From an uncultured Ruminococcus sp. (lineage in GTDB: Bacteria > Bacillota > Clostridia > Oscillospirales > Ruminococcaceae): a stretch of 6,442 nt of DNA. The position numbers were made by a program, and so were the translations under genes. Below the pieces are notes generated by a model. It worked only from the letters and a program-made list of their open reading frames with translations. It was not told the DNA's origin and did no database searches. This document shows positions 1 to 6,442 of the stretch, one piece after another. Location: assembly GCA_947173865.1 (NCBI GenBank), contig CAMWGS010000117.1:1-6442 (forward strand), given 5' to 3'. Within the stretch, counting starts at the first letter, position 1, and each line of letters starts with the position of its first letter.

Positions 1-3000
1 CTTTATGACCGTTTCTGTATAAAAAGTATCAGACGTTTGACAGACGTTATTTCAAATATTGACAATTTTCTTTCGTCTGTTGCTTTAAGGGACAAATGGC
101 TTGATACTGCCATAAATGAATACAGGAAAGAATTTTATGAATCAATATATTATAAAGCTTTTCTGAACTACTGTACAACAAGGCTTACTGTTGCGTATAA
201 ACTGGCGGAAGAATGTTTGAATATGGTTGACGCTGTTTTTATGGGAGTTACTGAAAGTGACCAGTACAGAAAAACGTATATTCAGGCAGTTGAAGAAGTT
301 GAAAAAATAGAATGGTTTATGGATATGTTCAGAAACGGTAATATTCCTGACGGCAGTGAAACGGAAAAAGCCTGTAAATTCAAGGAACTTGTCAGAAAAA
401 GTAAGAAGATTGAATATAATGAAACCCTGCGTGAATCCTTTCAGAAAAAGAGAAAAGAGTTTATAAAAATAGTAAGAGAAGTTGCTTCGGGAAACGAGTC
501 ACTTGAAAATGACTTTGCCGAAGCAGGTGAAGTGACTGAACTGCTTGCGGAGATGGTGAGAAAATATCAGTCTTTGATATGGGAAAAGAAGTGTGCCAAA
601 AATTCAATAAGCTTTGATGACGGTGAACGTCTTGTTCTTGAACTGCTTGCGGAAACGGACGAAAACGGTTTTATAGTTCAGTCGGAAACGGCGAAAAGAA
701 TTGCTGATTTTTACGACATAATCATGATTGACGAATATCAGGACTCAAACAACAAACAGGACCTGATTTTCAAGCTTATGTCAAAGAATTACAGGGTAAA
801 TGAAAATGGTGAAGAAATGTACGGTGACAATGTTTTTCTTGTAGGAGACATAAAGCAGTCAATTTACCGTTTCAGACTTGCAAATCCCAAAAATTTCATT
901 AATACGCTTAAAAACTCCGTTGATTATTCGGCAGACGGAGACAGTAAGAATAAAAGAATTTTCCTTAATAAAAATTTCCGCAGTTCACCTGAAGTGATTA
1001 ACTTTGCAAACTATATATTCGGTAATATCATGTCTGAAAGGTGCGGAGACGTTGACTACAGTGACGACGAAAAACTTTATTTCGGTGCGGAAAGTTATAA
1101 TGACGGTCAGGGTGAAAAAAGACTGACACACATTTCATTTATAAACAGTGACGGCAGTGAAGAAGATGATAATGAAAAAAATGTAGTTGTCAGAAAGGAA
1201 AAACCGAATTATGAAGCTGTGTTCACTGCACGGAAAATTGAGGGAATGATTCGTGACGGAGTTGAAGTGACGACTGAAAACGGAGAAAAACGTAAATGTG
1301 TGCCGTCGGATTTCTGTATACTTGTACGTAAGAACAGATATATAAACGAATATGCCGACGAACTTGAAAAACTGGGTATTCCCGCAAAGAGACATGAGGA
1401 AAAAGGTTACCTTCAGTCACGGGAAATAGCGGTTCTTCTTGATTTGCTCAGAATAATAAGCAATCCGCTTTCAGACGTACCTATGACAGCGGTTATGACT
1501 TCTCCGATGTATATGTTTAAAATATCAGAAACTGCCTATATAAAGTCGCTTGACAGGGACAAGCCGTTGTTTTCTGTTATCCTCGGAATGATTGACGGAG
1601 AATACGAAAATTGTAATGAAGAACTTACCGAACGTTGCAGAAACTTTATTGAATCACTTGACAAATTCCGTCTTGATTCGGTGACAATGACTGTCAGTGA
1701 ACTTATAAGCACGATTTATGACACTACTGATTTTATTTCCGTTATGCAGCTTTACAGCGACGGCGAAAAGAAACGTGCAAATCTGCGTATGCTTATACAG
1801 TATGCAAAAGGCTATGAGCAGTCGGTAGCATTTGAGGGTACAGGTGGGCTTAGTGGTTTTCTCAGACATATTGACAGGGTTATGGAAAACGGTGACTATG
1901 CACAGGGAAAAACTTCCGCATCGTCGGGTGATTACGTCTCTGTAATGACTTTTCACGGTTCAAAAGGACTTGAATTTACATTTGTATTTGTGGCTGAAAA
2001 TTCAGCGGAATTTCAGTATGATTCAGATTCCGTAATGTGTTCGTCTGACGGAAGAATAGGCTATATATTGTATGACCCTGAAATAGTACGCCGTTATAAG
2101 ACTTTCCAGCAGACCATGCTTGCAAACGAAGAAAAGAATGATACAAGAAGTGAAGAAATGCGTCTGTTTTACGTCGGACTGACAAGGGCAAAACAACAGC
2201 TTTTCATAAACCTGAAATATAACGAAAAATTAATATTGTCCGTAAAAAATCTTTACGAAAAATATATATCGAATAATGGTGATATTTCAGCTATGGTATG
2301 CAGTGCGGACAGATTTTATGACTGGATATGGCTTTGTCTGATGAAACACGCTGATTTCGTTGAAATTGCGGAACATTTTGAATTGATTCCCGAAGATGTT
2401 ATTATTCCCGAACCGTGTTTCAGTGAAAGACTTTTTGAATATGAATGCTGTGACAAAATTTCAGATATTGAAAATACGGAAGAAAATACGGTATGTGAGG
2501 CAGAACCCGATGCAAATTTATTTGACAGAATGAGCAGGATTATTTATAATGATTATGATAACAGTCTTTCGGAAATACCTGCAAAACTCAGTGTTACACA
2601 GATTACACGAAAGTTCAAGGAGGACGAGGGTTTTGATTTTCAGCTACGCCGACCTAAATTCATGTCTGAAAAAAAGGAACTTACAGGAGCGGAACGTGGT
2701 ACGGCTATGCACACTTTCTTTCAGTACTGTATATTTGAAAATGCAATAAAAAATCCTGCGAATGAGATAGAACGTATAAAAGATATGGGATATATCAGTC
2801 AGTCACAGGCAGAAACGATAAACACATATAAAGTATCAGCATTTTTCAGAAGTGAACTTTACAGACGTATTGAAGATGCGGTAAATGTATGGCGTGAAAA
2901 GAAATTCATGGTTGCGGTTGCACAGCTTGACCTTGATGATGGTCTGATGGATAAATTCAGAAAGTCCGACGGTATGATTAAAGGTATTATAGACCTTATG

Positions 3001-3195
3001 TTTGAAGAAGATGACGGAATTGTTATTGTAGATTACAAGACCGACAGGGGAATTTCCGCCGCACGTCTTGAAGAACGTTACAGAATACAGATTCAGCTTT
3101 ATAAATCAGCAATAGAGCTTACTTTCGAAAAACGTGTAAAAGAAGCTTACCTTTATTCATTCCAGCTTGAAAAATCAATTCCCGTACAGATATAA
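1..3195 (+). CDS. addA: AddA, helicase-nuclease subunit of AddAB (5'-truncated by the window)
   Basis: AddA is the 3'-5' helicase and nuclease subunit of AddAB, which processes double-strand breaks in the cytoplasm for RecA-dependent repair. The frame is open from base 1 with no stop, so the gene begins left of the window; the TTG at 37 is not a credible start. Counting from base 1 (1064 residues), visible superfamily-1 motifs are Walker B DEYQDS (244-249), GDIKQSIYRFR (282-292), NKNFRSS (323-329), TFHGSKGLEF (650-659) and LTRAK (727-731). The C-terminal RecB-type nuclease domain starts near 862, with H904, D998, D1011-Y-K1013 and QIQLY (1030-1034, the QxxxY motif), so the nuclease looks intact. 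AddA proteins are usually about 1200-1250 residues, so roughly 150-180 are missing, including the Walker A loop. AddB is normally encoded beside AddA and would be expected upstream, but is not visible. No frameshift is seen. Confidence 0.95.
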   Translation, partial: LYDRFCIKSIRRLTDVISNIDNFLSSVALRDKWLDTAINEYRKEFYESIYYKAFLNYCTTRLTVAYKLAEECLNMVDAVFMGVTESDQYRKTYIQAVEEVEKIEWFMDMFRNGNIPDGSETEKACKFKELVRKSKKIEYNETLRESFQKKRKEFIKIVREVASGNESLENDFAEAGEVTELLAEMVRKYQSLIWEKKCAKNSISFDDGERLVLELLAETDENGFIVQSETAKRIADFYDIIMIDEYQDSNNKQDLIFKLMSKNYRVNENGEEMYGDNVFLVGDIKQSIYRFRLANPKNFINTLKNSVDYSADGDSKNKRIFLNKNFRSSPEVINFANYIFGNIMSERCGDVDYSDDEKLYFGAESYNDGQGEKRLTHISFINSDGSEEDDNEKNVVVRKEKPNYEAVFTARKIEGMIRDGVEVTTENGEKRKCVPSDFCILVRKNRYINEYADELEKLGIPAKRHEEKGYLQSREIAVLLDLLRIISNPLSDVPMTAVMTSPMYMFKISETAYIKSLDRDKPLFSVILGMIDGEYENCNEELTERCRNFIESLDKFRLDSVTMTVSELISTIYDTTDFISVMQLYSDGEKKRANLRMLIQYAKGYEQSVAFEGTGGLSGFLRHIDRVMENGDYAQGKTSASSGDYVSVMTFHGSKGLEFTFVFVAENSAEFQYDSDSVMCSSDGRIGYILYDPEIVRRYKTFQQTMLANEEKNDTRSEEMRLFYVGLTRAKQQLFINLKYNEKLILSVKNLYEKYISNNGDISAMVCSADRFYDWIWLCLMKHADFVEIAEHFELIPEDVIIPEPCFSERLFEYECCDKISDIENTEENTVCEAEPDANLFDRMSRIIYNDYDNSLSEIPAKLSVTQITRKFKEDEGFDFQLRRPKFMSEKKELTGAERGTAMHTFFQYCIFENAIKNPANEIERIKDMGYISQSQAETINTYKVSAFFRSELYRRIEDAVNVWREKKFMVAVAQLDLDDGLMDKFRKSDGMIKGIIDLMFEEDDGIVIVDYKTDRGISAARLEERYRIQIQLYKSAIELTFEKRVKEAYLYSFQLEKSIPVQI

Positions 3196-3202
3196 AAAAA
3201 TA

Positions 3203-3232
3203 TTAAAGCCGTCCATAACAGGACGGCTTTAA
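3203..3232. terminator. Bidirectional intrinsic terminator between convergent addA and htrA
   Basis: Perfect 12-bp inverted repeat: TTAAAGCCGTCC (3203-3214), loop ATAACA (3215-3220), GGACGGCTTTAA (3221-3232). The core is a 7-bp GC-rich stem. Read on the minus strand the stem is followed by TTTAATATTTTTTTATA, a good U-tract, so it should stop htrA transcription efficiently. Read on the plus strand the exit is only TTTAATGAAAAG, so it is weaker for addA, whose stop codon ends 7 bases before the stem. It is shared by both genes, with asymmetric strength inferred. Confidence 0.85.
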
Positions 3233-3277
3233 TGAAAAGTAAGGAGAAGTATAAGTTTTTATGAAATATTCGTATTA

Positions 3278-4678
3278 TCAGTTTTCGTCAACATCCGATT
3301 CGTTGTCAAGGGGATTTTCTGTAAGATTATCTGCATTTGCTTCCTGAAGAATCAGCTCAACTGTTATATCTTCACCTGCACGGCTGATTGTGATGTGTAC
3401 TGTATCTCCTGCTTTGTATTCATTTTTTATCTTATTGAGTTCAGTAGCATTTGTTACAGCTTCTCCCTCAATATCTATAATGACATCGCCTTTCTGTATT
3501 CCTGCCAGTTCGGCTGAACTGCCTTTCTGTACACTCTGAACATACACACCAAGCGGAATATCATAATATCTTGAAACGGATTCGGTAACATCAACAGTTG
3601 TAATACCAATCTGCGGTCTGCCCTTTACATATTTATAATTTATAAGGTCGTCTATTATAATTTTTGCTTCATTAATCGGGATTGCGAATCCAAGTCCCTC
3701 AATGCTTGCCGCACCGTAACTTGACGACATTTTAGCGGAATTTATACCGATAACCTGACCTGAACTGTTAAGGAGAGGACCGCCTGAATTTCCTGAATTT
3801 ATAGCTGCGTCCGTCTGAATAAGGGTCATACTTTTTTCGTTTATATCAATTTTTCTGTTTTTTGCGGAAACAATACCACTTGTAACAGAGCCGAAAAGGT
3901 CGAAACCGAGGGGATTTCCTACAGCTATAACAAGTTCGCCAACTCTCAAATCTTCACTGTCACCGAATTCGGCAGGAGTGAGACCTGTTTCGTTTACTTT
4001 AAGAACGGCTAAGTCTGTTTCGGTGTCGTATGCGATAATTTTAGCTTCGTGTTCTGTTTCGTCGCTGAAAACAACTGAAACTTCAACGGCTTCTCCGCAT
4101 TTATATTCACTTTCGTCATAGATTACATGAGCATTTGTGACAATATATCCGTCATCTGACATTATAATACCTGTACCCGTGCCACGCATCTCCTGAGTTT
4201 CCGACTGCTGAGGTGTACCGAATCCCCAGCCCCAGCCTCCCATACTGCTGTAATCGGGAGTGTATTCAAAAGTAGACGCTACGCCGACCACTGACGGCAT
4301 GATGTTGTCAACTATATCAGGCAGATATTTTGAGTCAGAACGTGAAGCTATCTGAATAAGACTCGGAATATCCCTTGTTTCTGTTTCGTCGGGTTCGGTA
4401 CTTTCAGGAAGACCTTGCTGAACCGACACTTTTGAAGAAGAATCGGAATTATCACTGTTACTGAACTCGGAAACTTCAATTTCACTGTCGCTGAAATATT
4501 TATAAACCTGTATAGAACCTGCACCGACTATTGCAAGACAAAGTACAAAAGCCACCGCTTTAAGTCCTGTGTGTTTTTTCTTTTTTGTCGGGTCGGAATG
4601 GTTCTCATAAATAAAAACTGATGAATCCTGATTATTGTGGGAATTATTATCATCATTGAACGGATAATTTTCTGACAT
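3278..4678 (-). CDS. htrA: HtrA/DegP-like membrane-anchored serine protease with one PDZ domain
   Basis: Trypsin-like protease and chaperone of the HtrA family, which degrades misfolded proteins at the outer face of the membrane. From ATG 4678 the protein has 466 residues. It has a polar Asn/Asp-rich cytosolic tail (1-30), a KKKK stop (33-36), one membrane helix (about 41-59) and an acidic Ser-rich linker (about 63-105). The protease domain follows with catalytic H184 (TNAHV), D222 (TETDLAVLKV) and S298 (GNSGGPLL), and the PDZ domain covers about 353-444. A short acidic tail ends the protein. The triad is complete, so it should be active. An in-frame ATG at 4729 was rejected: it lacks a ribosome site and lies upstream of the likely -10 box, whereas 4678 has AAAGGA 8 bases before it. 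A Gly/Trp-rich insert (about 145-158) lies where the regulatory LA loop of HtrA proteins sits. Family assignment is firm; the substrate is unknown. Confidence 0.96.
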   Translation of the reverse strand: MSENYPFNDDNNSHNNQDSSVFIYENHSDPTKKKKHTGLKAVAFVLCLAIVGAGSIQVYKYFSDSEIEVSEFSNSDNSDSSSKVSVQQGLPESTEPDETETRDIPSLIQIASRSDSKYLPDIVDNIMPSVVGVASTFEYTPDYSSMGGWGWGFGTPQQSETQEMRGTGTGIIMSDDGYIVTNAHVIYDESEYKCGEAVEVSVVFSDETEHEAKIIAYDTETDLAVLKVNETGLTPAEFGDSEDLRVGELVIAVGNPLGFDLFGSVTSGIVSAKNRKIDINEKSMTLIQTDAAINSGNSGGPLLNSSGQVIGINSAKMSSSYGAASIEGLGFAIPINEAKIIIDDLINYKYVKGRPQIGITTVDVTESVSRYYDIPLGVYVQSVQKGSSAELAGIQKGDVIIDIEGEAVTNATELNKIKNEYKAGDTVHITISRAGEDITVELILQEANADNLTENPLDNESDVDEN

Positions 4679-4686
4679 AAGAATTT

Positions 4687-4692
4687 TCCTTT
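4687..4692 (-). promoter_or_regulatory. Ribosome binding site of htrA
   Basis: On the minus strand AAAGGA (complement of TCCTTT, 4687-4692) lies 8 bases before the ATG at 4678. This supports that start over the ATG 51 bases upstream, which has no purine-rich stretch in front of it. Confidence 0.75.
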
Positions 4693-4718
4693 CCGTGTTC
4701 TTTATTTTCATATTTATA

Positions 4719-4724
4719 ATTATA
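4719..4724 (-). promoter_or_regulatory. Candidate sigma-A -10 box of htrA
   Basis: A perfect TATAAT is read on the minus strand at 4724-4719, preceded by TGCT (a near but not exact extended -10). It would give a leader of about 30 bases before the start codon at 4678. No good TTGACA is found 16-18 bases upstream; the spacing calls for the region around 4742-4747, which reads CATATT. The site could therefore be weak or need an activator. The region is very A+T-rich, so a chance match is possible. Confidence 0.4.
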
Positions 4725-4789
4725 AGCATTTATGTGATAAAAATATGATAACATACAGAAAAAAACAGCGATTATTGTGAAATATAAGA

Positions 4790-4818
4790 AAAAGAACAGA
4801 CTTTACGCCTGTTCTTTT
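4790..4818 (-). terminator. Intrinsic terminator of the LTA synthase-thioesterase unit
   Basis: Perfect 10-bp inverted repeat AAAAGAACAG (4790-4799) and CTGTTCTTTT (4809-4818) around a 9-base loop. On the minus strand it begins 10 bases after the thioesterase stop codon, and the stem runs into TTCTTTTTCTTATATTT, a proper U-rich exit. It separates the upstream pair from htrA, which supports htrA having its own promoter, although read-through is possible. Confidence 0.85.
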
Positions 4819-4828
4819 GTTTGAAATT

Positions 4829-5221
4829 TTATTTTAATTTGGATTTTGCTTTTGCAGTGAATTTTTCACCGAAAACAAGAAAACGTTTGTGTTGTCCTTC
4901 GCCGATTAAGCCTGATTCGTCGTAAGCCTTTACACTGAATGTAAATTCACGTCCGTTTATTTCTGTAAGAACTGCTTCAGCTGAGACTTTCATGCCTTCG
5001 GGAGTTGCGGAAACGTGCTTCACGTTTATTTCCGTGCCTACTGTAGTTTCGTCGTTTTCAAGATATTCCGACAAACAGTTACAGGCGGATTTTTCCATAA
5101 GCATTATCATAACGGGAGTAGCGAAAACTTCAAGACTTCCGCTCTCAACGTTTACGGCAAGGTTGTCTGCCGAAACCGTGATTTCAGCTTTGCCTGACGA
5201 ATTTAATTCTATATCTTTCAT
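4829..5221 (-). CDS. FlK-like hotdog-fold acyl-CoA thioesterase
   Basis: Small (130 residues) cytosolic hotdog-fold protein related to the fluoroacetyl-CoA thioesterase FlK family, which hydrolyses acyl-CoA thioesters. The FlK residues Thr, Glu and His (42, 50 and 76 in FlK, from memory) have counterparts with the same spacing: T35 in FATP, E43 in LMEKS and H69 in VKHVSATP, giving gaps of 8 and 26. The family-typical GLIGEG-x-H-x-RF-V stretch is at 104-116. Most relatives are uncharacterised and there is no reason to assume fluoroacetate as substrate; the true acyl-CoA is unknown. The ATG at 5221 has GAGGAG 7 bases before it. A longer in-frame reading from 5329 would overlap the upstream gene by about 100 bases and adds no family-like sequence, so it was rejected. 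The gene starts 4 bases after the LTA-synthase-like gene, so the two are co-transcribed and probably translationally coupled. Confidence 0.87.
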   Translation of the reverse strand: MKDIELNSSGKAEITVSADNLAVNVESGSLEVFATPVMIMLMEKSACNCLSEYLENDETTVGTEINVKHVSATPEGMKVSAEAVLTEINGREFTFSVKAYDESGLIGEGQHKRFLVFGEKFTAKAKSKLK

Positions 5222-5225
5222 AATT

Positions 5226-6442
5226 TTACTCCTCTTCTTCGGGTTCAAGCAGTTCTTCGGGTATGGGGCATGGTGAATAAACGTCGCCGACAACTCTGTC
5301 ATAAGTGAGCATATCAAGTTCTTCGTCACGTTCGATTTCGCTGTTGTATTCTTCCGAGTAAACAGGAATTTTCTCCATATATTCCATCATAGTATCAATA
5401 AAAGCGTCATGCGGAGCGTCAATTAAGTTCATTATTACATAAGGCATATAGAAGAATGAAACATTTTCTTCGGGTACTGACGAGAAGTCGGCATCATAAT
5501 TACTCCACAGGAAATAATGCTGTTCATATAAGGCACTGCAATTTGAACCGTTGAGACCAAGCTGATTATATACGCTTGTTTCCCCTCTGAGTGACGGGAA
5601 ATGGTCGCCCACGAAAAATACGAGAGTAGGCTCGTCAATTTTGTTCAGATTATCAAGAAATTCTGTAAGACCTTCATTTGTATGCCGAATCCACGTAAGA
5701 TAATTTGTAAATTCGTCGTTCGGGTCTTCTCCCTGATTGTAAGGCTGATGGTTCTGCATTGTGGTTGTATGGATATAAATCGGGTCGTCTGTGTTTTTTA
5801 CGAGGTCAATAAGCTGATTGTAGACAGTGCTGTCATCAACGTAAGTTCCGAAATGCTCGACAGGAACGGTGAAATCTGATTCACCCGTCTGGTCGTTATG
5901 GAAAATCATCGTATCAAATCCGAATTTTCCGTAAATGCGTGACCTGCTGTAAAATCCGCTCTGGAATGGGTGGACATAAGCTGTTGAATAACCCCAGCTT
6001 TTGTAATACTGAGCAAGTGCAGGCTGTTCACGGTCGGCAAGTTCTCTCTGAGGCATATTCGGTGTATTGATACCACGGACGGGTAGACCGAAAAGGAGTT
6101 CAAATTCAGAACGTACCGTCCAGCTTGCGTAAGTAGGGGTAATGGTAGTTCCTGCAAAACCTGCTTCTCTTGCCTTGTCGAAACCTTCATAATATTTTTC
6201 GTCAATGTCAAGTTCGTCGAATACTCTGAAATCCGCATAGGATTCGCTCATTACCACTATAACATTGGGTTTCTGACCGCCGTTGAAATCATAGTTTTTA
6301 CTTGGTGTTTCTTCAACAATTTCGCTTACGTGTTCGTCGTCATAATTGTCAGGTTCTGTAAGCCTGTTTGCATAGCTTTCGGAAGCGGTCTGAATTATGA
6401 AGGCAAGGAAGCTGTTGCTGTTGAATTTTTCATTGAGTTTGA
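5226..6442 (-). CDS. LTA synthase family phosphoglycerol transferase (sulfatase fold), 5' end outside the window
   Basis: Extracellular catalytic domain of the LtaS/MdoB family, metal-dependent enzymes that move glycerol-phosphate from phosphatidylglycerol onto a growing polymer or glycan outside the membrane. The frame stays open to the window's right edge, so the GTG at 6257 is not the start; the N-terminal membrane helices usual in this family lie beyond. In the 404 visible residues, S. aureus LtaS active-site positions align as follows: metal ligand E255 to E66 (VVMSESYADF), nucleophile T300 to T108 (SWTVRSEFELLFGLP), R356 to R166 (FYSR), H416 to H231 (TMQNHQPY), and D475-H476 to D279-H280 (FFVGDHFPS). 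The tryptophan W354 is Tyr here (Y164). The protein ends in an acidic tail with four Glu. It could make lipoteichoic acid or decorate another glycan; the sequence does not decide, so no gene symbol is given. It is followed immediately by the thioesterase gene. Confidence 0.91.
   Translation of the reverse strand, partial: KLNEKFNSNSFLAFIIQTASESYANRLTEPDNYDDEHVSEIVEETPSKNYDFNGGQKPNVIVVMSESYADFRVFDELDIDEKYYEGFDKAREAGFAGTTITPTYASWTVRSEFELLFGLPVRGINTPNMPQRELADREQPALAQYYKSWGYSTAYVHPFQSGFYSRSRIYGKFGFDTMIFHNDQTGESDFTVPVEHFGTYVDDSTVYNQLIDLVKNTDDPIYIHTTTMQNHQPYNQGEDPNDEFTNYLTWIRHTNEGLTEFLDNLNKIDEPTLVFFVGDHFPSLRGETSVYNQLGLNGSNCSALYEQHYFLWSNYDADFSSVPEENVSFFYMPYVIMNLIDAPHDAFIDTMMEYMEKIPVYSEEYNSEIERDEELDMLTYDRVVGDVYSPCPIPEELLEPEEEE
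5229..5234 (-). promoter_or_regulatory. Ribosome binding site of the thioesterase, inside the upstream gene's last codons
   Basis: GAGGAG on the minus strand (5234-5229) forms the final two Glu codons of the LTA-synthase-like gene. The stop TAA (5228-5226) lies in the 7-base spacer before the ATG at 5221. Ribosomes ending the first gene finish on the binding site of the second, which is the usual layout for coupled translation. Confidence 0.8.

Noticed and set aside
37..39. TTG as the start of AddA
   Set aside because: The same frame is open and AddA-like all the way to base 1, and the Walker A segment is still missing, so the true start is outside the window.
1135..2191. Several minus-strand open frames opposite addA, and a plus-strand out-of-frame one at 2549-2749
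   Set aside because: addA is continuous through these regions with its motifs in order; the shadow peptides have no family features.
3261..3347. Short plus-strand reading frame of 28 codons with AAGGAG upstream (3241-3246)
   Set aside because: The spacing from AAGGAG to ATG is 14 bases, too long for a normal site. The frame lies mostly antisense to the htrA 3' end and the peptide resembles nothing I know.
4679..4729. Upstream ATG extending HtrA by 17 residues
   Set aside because: It has no ribosome binding site, lies upstream of the TATAAT box, and the added residues are translated leader sequence; the ATG at 4678 has a good site.
4775..4792. TTGTGAAATA resembling half of a Rex redox-repressor site
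   Set aside because: Only one half matches; the second half (TAAGAAAA) does not complete the palindrome, and it lies in the exit tract of the thioesterase terminator, about 50 bases upstream of the -10 box.
4992..5276. Plus-strand open frames opposite the thioesterase gene (also 5015-5197 and 5601-5879 opposite the LTA-synthase-like gene)
   Set aside because: They are antisense to well-supported genes, have no ribosome sites or recognisable domains, and look like by-products of codon use.
5222..5329. Upstream start extending the thioesterase by 36 residues
   Set aside because: It would overlap the end of the LTA-synthase-like gene, whose reading frame is clearly real there, and a strong ribosome site marks the start at 5221.

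Overview
The window looks like an ordinary chromosomal segment of a low-GC Gram-positive bacterium (Bacillota, probably class Clostridia). The reasons are an AddA-type rather than RecBCD-type recombination helicase, a lipoteichoic-acid-synthase-family enzyme, A+T-rich sequence with purine-rich Shine-Dalgarno sites, and a membrane-anchored HtrA with a cytosolic tail. A Ruminococcus-like gut or rumen member would fit, but that is an impression and not something the sequence proves. There are four protein genes and no tRNA, rRNA, insertion sequence, CRISPR array or phage gene. No gene-free stretch exceeds 150 bases.

Layout. Bases 1-3195 (+) hold the 3' part of addA. It lacks only its N-terminal ATPase segment, which lies left of the window. 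A perfect 12-bp hairpin (3203-3232) sits between addA and the convergent htrA gene (4678-3278, -), whose T-rich exit favours termination of htrA. The 150-base gap at 4679-4828 holds a candidate htrA promoter and ribosome binding site, and the terminator of the next minus-strand unit. That unit is an LTA-synthase-like phosphoglycerol transferase (6442-5226, -, 5' end outside the window), followed after only 4 bases by a small FlK-like hotdog thioesterase (5221-4829, -).

How the genes relate. AddA belongs to double-strand-break repair and is transcribed separately from everything else here. The three minus-strand genes form two transcription units in the same direction. The LTA-synthase-like gene and the thioesterase form a tightly coupled pair, with the thioesterase Shine-Dalgarno site lying inside the last glutamate codons of the upstream gene. 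htrA follows with its own promoter. Two of the three products (polymer synthesis, envelope protein quality control) act at the cell surface. The thioesterase is cytosolic and its link to its partner is unknown.

I found no clear novel system. The observations most worth a second look are the coupling of a thioesterase with conserved catalytic residues to a phosphoglycerol transferase, and repeated TTATCA elements around the htrA promoter.
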